Assembly (NCBI RefSeq): GCF_000512585.2
Contig: NC_089245.1
Span: 434,001-498,000, forward strand
Direction: 5' to 3'
Source: Kwoniella bestiolae CBS 10118
Taxonomy: Eukaryota > Basidiomycota > Tremellomycetes > Tremellales > Cryptococcaceae
DNA length: 64,000 nucleotides
Shown here: positions 55,467 through 64,000 of the stretch, one piece after another
How positions within the stretch are numbered: position 1 is the first letter of the stretch
Layout of the letters: each line of letters begins with the position of its first letter
Translations under genes and position numbers: made by a program
The notes under the pieces: generated by a model
The model's input: the letters and a program-made list of their open reading frames with translations, nothing else
Databases searched by the model: none
Told to the model about the DNA's origin: nothing

Positions 55467-58400
55467 TTAGATCAACTCATCAATCCCCCTATAAGGCGGC
55501 ACGCTCTTCGCCCTCATGGCTCTTCCGTACCCCGACCCGGTGCCCGTGGTCATGCTCATTCCCAGCCCATTCGATCTCACCATTCCTTCTTCCTCTGAAG
55601 TCGGCGTAGACCCACGGGAAGACCCAAAGATAACGTCCAATAATCCTCTATTGGCTCTGACCTTACTGGAATTTCTATTTCTCTTTGTATTCTTCGCGTT
55701 GATCTCAGCCCGTTCAGGCACTTCCACATGCTTCACCTCCAGATCCAACGCTAGTGCCTCGCCCGTCTCGGGGGAGAGGACAGGTAATGGTACGCTAGTC
55801 AATTTGGCGGAATTTCGAGATTTGATTTGTTGAAGATGCAAGATCGATGATGAAGAGTGATTGGAATCTTTCGATCGGGGTCTGCCCCTCTCTTCTGGTA
55901 TTTCCACTTCCTCATCTTCAGAGTTGTTCCGGGACGAATCGCGCTCAGGGACTGACGGTGCCAGACTCGGTCGTCTGATCGTCATGGGAGATAACAAATT
56001 CAGATCGCTGTTATTGGTGTTGGTCACGTTGTGTTTGATGTCTAGTGCCTTCTTCAATATGGGATACGACCGTGGGTCCGAGAGGTGGATGATGATCTTT
56101 CCTTCGGTCATCGTTGTCGGCTGCTGATGGTGGTGGTGAGGGAACACATATCCCGAGCTGGATTGCCTCGATCTGCTTGATGCTCTCGATAATGGCTGTT
56201 CGACCTGTTTCTGATCAGGTGGGGAATCCGCCAACGAAACTTGCCTACTCAGCGGCGACAACGGCGCCGACATCATCGACGAGGTGGTTGATACTCTCGT
56301 CAAAGGTTGTCTGGCATGTTGAGCAGCAGCGTGCGACACGGATCTGCGATTGGGCGGTCGAACAGCAGACGGATGTCTGGAGACCGAGACGGATCTCGGT
56401 GGGAAGGCATAGTTCTTACTGGCCGTAGCGGACGATTGAGTAGCAGTAGAACTGACAGGATGTAGTGGTGTCAACGTACTTCCCCAACCATCCCTGTACG
56501 AGGTGAATGTCTCCACCGATCCCCTGCGTTTATCGGATATGGGCGAGGTTTGGGGCGGATGAACAAACTCCAACTTGATATAACATCCTAATGCCCTTTT
56601 AGGCGATTTATCTCTCGGCGGGACATGTGACCCATTCGTAGGAGTTTCGGATCTTCTTGAAGGAGGTAGTGAGACTGAGCGCTGCTGCGGTGAGGTTGGC
56701 GCCGAGTTGATGGGAGGTGGTTTTTTGTGGAATGAAAAGAAGGAAGGGAACCATCCTATCTGAGGATCGGTCGGTGTGTGCGCTTCATTATGCGATGGTG
56801 TGTCGTACGGGACGTTCATGACTAGTTGGAATATCGTATGTTCTTTTTCAGTCGAGAGACCAGTCGGAGTGGTGGGTGTAGGAGGATATGGGGTGGTCGG
56901 TGATAGGTGATACAATATTCCAGCGGAACGTAAGAGATATTTGATGTAACTCTTGCATCTTCGTTCACTCTCTCCCACGGGATTCCGCAGGACAATCTGA
57001 TCCTTCTTATTCTTGCCCTTCTTGCTGTGACCACTGGCAACAACGTTGACATCTTGATCATCCAGGTAGATTGGTAATGTATATTTGATTTCCGACTCAA
57101 TAAACGAAGTAGACTTGAATCGTCGACTTTGTTCCTTGTCGTCCCAATCGGCCACTCGCTGTTTGATCCTATCACCTAGTTGGTACAACCCGAACTTGTG
57201 CATCCTGACTTTCCCATCGATATCGAGAAAATCCCGCATGGCCCTTCGGACTCTGCTCCACTCTTTCTTCTCAAAAGCTAGATCCAAGTTGGCGGATGAC
57301 GAAGATTTGGGAGGTCTCCAGGGCGAATGAGGTGGGTACATTTCGTCGAGTTCTTGCAACCTATCTCTGACCCTTTCTCGCATCACATACGGTGATGTGT
57401 GTTTGGGACCGAGGGGAAATTTCACTTGAAGCAGTAGGGCTAGTAGGGTTAGGGCGATACACCAGATGTCGAGCTCGGGTCCATAGTACGTCACTTCTCC
57501 AGGTGGTCGGGCCAGCGCTTGGACAATTTCGGGGCTCTGCGAGAAGCAAACAATATCGGAATCAGCTAATGCTGAGCTGTGGTTCGTCTCGATTACGATG
57601 GTTTGTTACCATCCGCAGCATCACTCACGTGGAAAGCAGGACTCCCACAGCAAGTGGTCAATTTCGGTTCACTCGCCGCAAACCGAGTGGCAAGTCCCAG
57701 ATCTAGAATCAGGATTTCCCCGGTCTCCACGTCTACCAGTACGTTGTCACCTTTTAAATCTCTGTGACATACCCTGCCTTTCTCATGTAGCGTGTCTCGC
57801 ACGACCGAGACTAATTGATCGAGAATGTATGCCGCTCTGGAGGGTTGGAGTGGGAGAGGGTGAGATGGGAGGGGCAGGTGGGTAGAGGCGTATTGTTCTG
57901 CGGTAAAGTTTGTGAATACAAACAGTTCACATGTGCAAGAAGATTAGAGGTCAACTCACCAACAAGGTAAAAATGACCTTCTGTCCTTACCCAGCCTTCC
58001 ACTCCTATCAGACATGGATGGCTAGGTAGTTCTGCTAACAGAGTGGGTTCCCGCAACAATCTGGCGGATATGAGTGGATGGTGTGGGAACAGAGGTGTAT
58101 GCTTGAGGGCGTACTATTTGTTATTTTGATGTCTATCAGTTTCCTGTGATCGAACGGTCCACTTATACCATTGATAGGTTGATGACTGCTCACATAAGAC
58201 CCATCCACGCCTAGCACTTTATATACCGTACTGAATTTTCCTTTGCCCAGTACTCCACCAGAGGACGAGTGAAGATAGGTGTACTCGGTGATACCATGTT
58301 TGAGCAGATGATCCGGATTAGGCGCTATGACTGGATCTTCGTGGTGCTAAGATAGATAGACATCCCACAGCATTAGCGTGACCAATACACCATGTATGGA

Positions 58401-58606
58401 TATGAGCTCAACCGGAATCAACTCACCTTGACAAGCTCGTCCCACTTGATCAAGGGTATTCCCGTCCCAGTGGCATAGGGCGATTCTCCCCTCCCCCCAT
58501 TCCTATTCTTACTTCCCCTTCCTCTCCCAGAGGGCGAAGACCCTCTCCCACTTCCATAGACATACAACGTCCCTGCTCCGGGATGAGCTACCTCTTCCTT
58601 GTGCAT
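55467..58606 (-). CDS. Serine/threonine protein kinase with DLG motif and long disordered tail
   Basis: ATG 58604-58606 opens MHKEEVAHPGAGTLYVYGSG; a Gly/Arg/Ser-rich leader leads to the kinase domain. Visible parts: glycine loop GVLGKGKFSTVYKVLG, ATP lysine in YALKHTPLFPHHP, catalytic CHRDLKGDNVLVD, LILDLGLATRF (DLG in place of DFG), CCGSPAF activation segment end, and TYYGPELDIWCIALTLLALL. An insert with basic runs (KKGKNKKDQ) and a Pro/Ser-rich tail of about 400 residues follow, ending GIDELI at TAA 55467-55469. No other domain. The arrangement is typical of fungal-specific kinases; subfamily and pathway not determined. All catalytic Asp/Lys residues are present, so it should be active. 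Confidence 0.82.
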
Positions 58607-60276
58607 CTTCTAGATGTCTTCTTTTATTAAGGACAGGAGCAAGCTTGATTTGTTGAAGAGTGTCATATTGAAATCATGTTCGCTCGAGTATTCCAAGGTT
58701 ACAGAAAAGACAAGTTGAGGGAGTCGATGCTATCGTCGCAGATTGAAGATGTATTTGAATCGGGTCACTTCCTTTCTTCCCAAGCTTGACTTTCAGACTG
58801 AAGGGTTTGACCAAAGGGCCGTACTTGTATGTGATATGTGATGAGGACCGATATGGGAAAATGAGAAGAGCTCAGTGGAATTCCCCGTTGGTCACTCGTA
58901 TATAGCCGATGATCCATCCATACGAGTGAGTTGTACACTGAAAAGCAGTTCTAAGCGAGCGTGATTCGCAAGACACCAGATGTAGTACCGTATCTCCAGA
59001 TAACCTTGTAGTGAAGCGAAGTTCGCTTAACTGACTGTCTGACGACAGGTGGTTTATGATAGGATAGTATGTAGTCGATTGAATATTCCTATCTCCTTAT
59101 TGCTATAGTAGTGCAGAGAAGCAGATCTCTCTCTCTGGTTCGTGTGTAGCATAAGATGGAATGTGTCTGTTTTATTTAGTTTTAGTTGTCTCATGGATAG
59201 ATACAATGAACGACCCGTTTTCATTCCTTCCATGCTATCTCGTACTCACACTCTGTATGACACTCGTTGCCGGTATTACCGAGACATTCGAACATAGATA
59301 ACAACTACTGTACGAGTAGTACTCGTAATCAACTGGCTGTAGATAAGGGGTGTTTGGTTCGTTTAGCATGACGTATGTATACGATGCCACCACCGACTCT
59401 AATTGTTCTGTCCCTGTTCCCACTCCAACCCTTCTTTGGTCTCCCTTCGGCGCTACTGTCTGAGCGATCGCTCGGACTGCGCGTGACTGACACTACATCA
59501 AACCGAGCGATCTGATTCGACGAGAACACCGTGAAACGTAATTTGCCCCAAGAATACCGGATAAATTGAGGTTATTCAATCACGCGCCACAGGGTAGAAA
59601 AGGGTACAAGGAAGATTAATTAAGGGTGAGAGGAAGGAGGAAAAAAAGGGTTCCTGAACCACAAATGCTCTCCTCGGACATTGGCGATGATGCTTACTCA
59701 TGGTCTTGGAGAATGCGATGAGCGGTAGATGGGCTATAGCCTGCTCCAGAAATGTGCAGGGATGATCACAAACTCAGTGGCAGAGCAGCTAGCTCCTACT
59801 CTGCTTGGCGGGACCGTCTTTGAGCTGGACGAAAATCAAGACTATCGTGTTGACGTGGTTCAGTGAGAGCAAGAGGTGCAAGATCCCACATCCCATAAGA
59901 ACGATCAATCCAATGCGTTGCACGATGATATCTCCAATCAGACACAATTGCATATATAGGATAAATCGTAGATATCTCAGAGACGAAACGCAATGCACGA
60001 AAAGAACAAGATACAATTTATCTTTCTCTGGGTAAGATGAATGGAGGGAATGAATACCAGAAGACAGAAGAAGTGAGATATCGTCGAATTACGCTTTTAT
60101 ACCAATGAAGAAAAGAGGCAATTTGGTCACGATACATTGTATTTTGAGTGATATCGGGTGGACAAAGTAAGACGGAGTGTCGAGGCGAAGCGAGGCAAAA
60201 TGACGGTGGGACGGGTAAGGATGAGAAGCGAAACAAGCGGAATATCCAGCCTCATCTCACCCCTCCAACCCTCCTC
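58607..60276. promoter_or_regulatory. Long gene-free upstream region of the 55467 kinase
   Basis: 1.67 kb between the kinase ATG and the stop of the next kinase. Only short inverted or simple strings stand out (GAAGCGAAGTTCGCTT near 59023, GAGCGATCGCTCGG near 59462). No coding exon or RNA gene is supported. A long leader for the 55467 kinase is plausible. Confidence 0.45.
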
Positions 60277-63200
60277 CTACTTCCTCCCTCCCCACCCTTT
60301 CTTCCCCGTCCATCCCCCCTTACCCACCAAATACCTATGCTCCACAAGCACCTCGGCAGTAGGTCGATCGCCCAACTCCAGTTCCAAACAACACCTCACG
60401 AAATCCATCGCATCGCCCAATCGTCCACCACCATCTTCCTCCAATCCCTCATCCTCGTGTCCGTGGGCACACCGTTCTCTGAGCACCTGGACTGCCCTTG
60501 ACTCGTCGTTCGTGAGTCCCTCCAGCACCTCGTCGGGCAACTCGGCAAATGGCGTTTCACCGACAAGTAAGACGTATCCTACGACACCTAGCGCCCATAT
60601 ATCCTGTTCCTTGCCTCCATACATCTCTCCTCTGAGAATTTCGGGTGAGGCATAATGCAATGTACCGGAGAATGTATCCCATCGTTTTCCAGGTCTCCAA
60701 TGTGCGGCGGAACCGAAATCTATGAGTTGACATCGACCATTCCCATCCAAGATCACGTTCTCATCTTTGATATCTCGGTGGACTATCCCGTTGGCATGGA
60801 GAAATCGGACCGCGTCGGTAAGTTGACCAAGGAGGGAACGAACTTCGAAGGGCTCTAATCCCGAGGGTGAGGACTCGACTCGGTCAAAGAGGTCCAAGCC
60901 AGTTCCGAAGCGAGGCATGACCACTGAGGAGTGCATTCAAATCAGCTTTGAGCCCAGCACTTTCTTGAAGCTGAGGTACACAGAGACCTCAGCCCGAAGA
61001 ACAAACAAACTCACAATAATAAAACTCCCTATCCTCAAAGAAATCCAACAACTTCCCAATATTCGGATGTCCCCTCTCCGGACTCGTCTTAATCTCAGCC
61101 GCGATATACTTCTGCGTCGATACAAACGAATCTGCATCTTTGTCCGAATGGGCTAACGACCAGTTCGACTCGGGCGTTCGGAACGTGGAACTACTTTGAC
61201 TTGCAGGGCTGTCGGCCGTGGGAAGAGCGGGCGATTCGGCGGATCGGGATCTGGATGGATCCCATGGGAGTGGCTTGGTGGGTTTGTGGTACAGTAGATG
61301 ACGGAGTTGGTCCATTACGTGGACTGAAGGAATCATGTATCAGCATTACATCTTCTTTCGAAAGGTTCTTATTCATACTTACGCTCAACTGGGATCGGAC
61401 CAAGTACTTTATGCCTATGGAAACGTATGATCAGCTGGTGCCTCGTCATTGTATGAGAAGCCAGCTGTACTCACTTCTTCCAGCAATCCGCCAAGATCCT
61501 CGCTTTGATAATATACTTGATGATCACTTCCTCCTGAACAATCACAATCCCTCATTAGCTGGATTCACAGCGTATCAATGACGAACCTCACTCACACCAA
61601 CAGGTTCACCCTTCGGACCCTTAACCTTCGCCCTCATAACCAGCCCGTACGCTCCCTTACCCGCCTCCTTCAGAATCACATAATCGTCTATTCCCCTCCC
61701 ACCGATCCCTCCGGCAGTCTCGTCCGTCGGCGTCGGGCACTCACTAGGCGCAAGCGTAGACGGAGCGATCGATATCGAGGAATCCAACCTCGGGAACTGG
61801 GGTACACTATTCGCGCTTGATGGTCTGGATTCCAGGGCGGGCGATCGGAAAGGCGAGAAGGACTGTAATGATGGGTTCCTATCCATCTGTGGTCGATGCT
61901 GAGGTGGTAAGGCCGTCGATGGTGGTATAGCGAACGGTTGAACTACCCTTCCAGCTACGAGCGATACTCTATTGGTATCTCTCCTTCTGGGTGATCGGGG
62001 TGACATAGGTGGGGAAGCATCTTTACCCAGACTCTTCTCGACAGAAGGATGCCTCGACCTAGAGATGGACTTGGCGTAATCTCTTATCGAAGCTAGACTT
62101 GCTGGTCCAGGTACACTGGGTGGGGTCGACGACGTAGTCACGGCATTGGGAGTTTCTGCAGGTGAAGTAGCGTTCGAGGACGAAGGGGATTGAAGACCTG
62201 ATGGTGCATTGACTGGCGAGGCTTGCAAGGGAGAAGGTTTGAACGTTGCCGAAGGGATATTTAAGGATCCTTTTGGTTTACCAGGTAAGGAGACGCTCTT
62301 CATCTGGGAGAATGTATTTTCAAATGGGTTGGTAGGTTCTGATTTGCCATGTAACACAGGATCCGCCGAGGTAGACCGTGTAGTCAGGTCCGAAGGGTCG
62401 ATCCTGACCTCAGCCAGGGCGGGGGGAGTAGAACCCAATGCTAATCCAGATCCTATCACTTGAACCCCACCTCCCCAGCCGTTATGATCGTCCAACGGCG
62501 GAGAGTTCTTATCCGCTTCCAACTCTTCGTCCACCATCGAGAGCAATTTCTCCCTCTCTAGTTCCCTCTTCGTCTTAGTTCTAGGCAAAGGCGGGGCATC
62601 ACCAGGTTTCTTGACCACTCTCAGACTGTCTCGCCTACCGATTGACGCGAATCTCGCAGGTGGATCCGCATCGGGATCGGCCAATATGATGTCTTCGTCG
62701 TCGTCGAAAGTCTTATGTTGGTACGCGTCGTGATCATGAGTCGAGTCTACCGGCGTCACTGGCGTCGAGTGCGTCGTCAGTTTAGTTGGCGATTCGTCTA
62801 TCCCATTCGCAACCTTGTCCGCGACGGGCATGATTGGGCTTGGAGCGATGATGACCGGATTGAACACTGGCGCGTTAATTTTCGATGTGGTGAACTCAAT
62901 CTCTTGACCTTCATCCGCTGGTGAAAGTACGGGCGAACCAGGATCAGGGGTATGTTGCTTTTCCGAACCCAAGAATTCAGCCGAGACTGATGTATGTAAT
63001 GCCGGTCGTTTTTGGGAACCGCTCCTTTTAGGAGAATCATGTCTTTCTGGTCGAAGGAGCATACTTGATGAGATGGATCTTGATCTGCCTCCTCCACTCC
63101 CACTTCCACTATCGAAGGATCCTTTCCCTTCATCTTCCGAGCTTGATCCGCTAAACGAAGGCTCCATATCTCTACCTCTGGTTGTAGTACGACCTCCATG

Positions 63201-64000
63201 TATCTCCTGCCACTCTGGCGTCGTTTGCAGATCCCTCCATTCTTGCGTTGTGGGTGTGAATACCATCGCGGGACCATGATGTTCTGGAATCGATCCTTCA
63301 GGGCTTGACCCGCCATGGTGAAAGGTAGGTGGGAGATGAGTCTGGAGGAAATGCTGGTTGGGTGAAAGAGAGGTAGATATGCCTGGTGTAGTCTGAGGAG
63401 GTCCAGGACCATTGGTTGGTAGTGTCAGATTCCGACGTACGTAGATGGGGGAAGAATGAGGGGAAGTGGCCGATCGGGTGTGAAGTGTGGGAGAATGTTC
63501 AGGTGAATTTGATGTAGAGCCATTTCGAGATGGAGGACGTGAATGCAGATGGTGATAGTATCGCGCGCTGCGTCGATGAATCATAAGTCAGTTGGGTCAG
63601 CCTTCACAAAAGGAGACGAGGCAGCTGTGACTCACGAATTATCCCAAACGTTATCTTCCCCGCCTTCATCCATACTAGCTTTCCTATGCGGATCGCTCAC
63701 ATGTCTCTTCCAACCATCCCTATCTGCAGATCTGAACCTTCTCCTCGTACTACCCTCCGCGAACTGATCATCGACCTGATCCAGCTGCTCCACTTCGTCG
63801 TCAACATCCTGATCCTCATCATCATCATCATCTAAACTTGTAAACCCGCCGAATGAAGCCAAATCGCCATGACTCTTACTTCCATGGGGGTTCGACGTGA
63901 ACTTGATAGCTGATCCGCTGGATGCAGCTCTGACACGCGACATCAATACTCCCGATCGATGTCGTCGTGGGTTGGGTGGGGGCGGAATAGCTCGATGAAG
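60277..64000 (-). CDS. PAS-kinase-type (PSK/PASK) serine/threonine kinase, 5' end outside window
   Basis: The C-terminal kinase domain is close to PAS kinases, which tune glycogen, cell-wall and translation control in yeasts (family knowledge). The domain opens IDDYVILKEAGKGAYGLVMR; an insertion carrying SRSRSAESPALPTADSPASQ lies between the lysine region and the C-helix; then NIGKLLDFFEDREFYY, VHRDIKDENVILDGNGRCQL, IDFGSAAHWRPGKRWDTF, GTLHYASPEILRGE and YGGKEQDIWALGVVGYVLLV, ending GWGGRK at TAG 60277-60279. The roughly 700-residue N-terminal part is Ser/Pro-rich and disordered; no PAS domain is visible in it. An ATG is available at 63941-63943 (MSRVRAASSGSAIKFTSN), but the frame stays open to the window edge (IPPPPNPRRHRSGVL), so the start may be beyond. 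Confidence 0.85.

Noticed and set aside
1..64000. tRNA genes and CRISPR arrays
   Set aside because: GGTTCGA-like strings (for example near 24220 and 52050) lack the matching A box and cloverleaf spacing. No evenly spaced repeat array exists apart from the coding and exon repeats described, and CRISPR is not expected in a fungus.

Overview
The window looks like nuclear DNA of a basidiomycete yeast of the Tremellales (Cryptococcus/Kwoniella-like). The basis is gene content and many short introns of roughly 50-90 bp with GTRNGT donors and CTRAC-type branch points. Genus assignment is inference; no rRNA or mitochondrial marker is present.

Layout. 1-30.9 kb is a dense run of conserved housekeeping genes: the 3' end of an MFS transporter; LYS1 (lysine biosynthesis) divergent from cytosolic aspartyl-tRNA synthetase; a Cdc7/SepH-type septation kinase; nucleoporin NDC1; an orphan gene; ERG19/MVD1 (mevalonate pathway); a small orphan gene; nicotinate phosphoribosyltransferase; a mitochondrial PPR protein; a MARVEL-type membrane protein; and an alkaline ceramidase. 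31-33 kb has no protein gene that I can support. It carries a U6 snRNA gene on the minus strand, a second U6-like sequence on the plus strand with a changed ACAGAGA box, and a cluster of hairpins mostly capped by (C)UUCG loops. 33.4-44.3 kb and 52-55 kb form an accessory region of lineage-specific, unrecognised genes, several duplicated or broken. It is split by two conserved genes, SKI3 (Ski complex, RNA decay) and a NOSIP-type E3 ligase. 55.4-64 kb holds two protein kinases, the second of PAS-kinase type and running off the right edge.

The accessory region is the most unusual part. Two paralogous families can be read by eye. Family 1 has members at 34114-35015, 43455-44309 (broken) and 52118-52901. 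Family 2 has members at 40601-42330 and 53890-54885. The 40601 gene contains a tandem triplication of an intron-plus-exon unit of about 200 bp. The middle copy is frameshifted, so an open message would need that exon to be skipped. Next to the 53890 gene lies a decayed copy of the NOSIP last exon, which suggests that the 3' end of NOSIP was duplicated together with its accessory neighbour.

Gene ends were set by following splice sites. Examples are the final NDC1 exon ending at 12206, the last NOSIP exon ending at 51844, and the second exon of the 36145-37104 gene. Interior introns of the long genes were not all placed; the coordinates given are outer bounds including introns.
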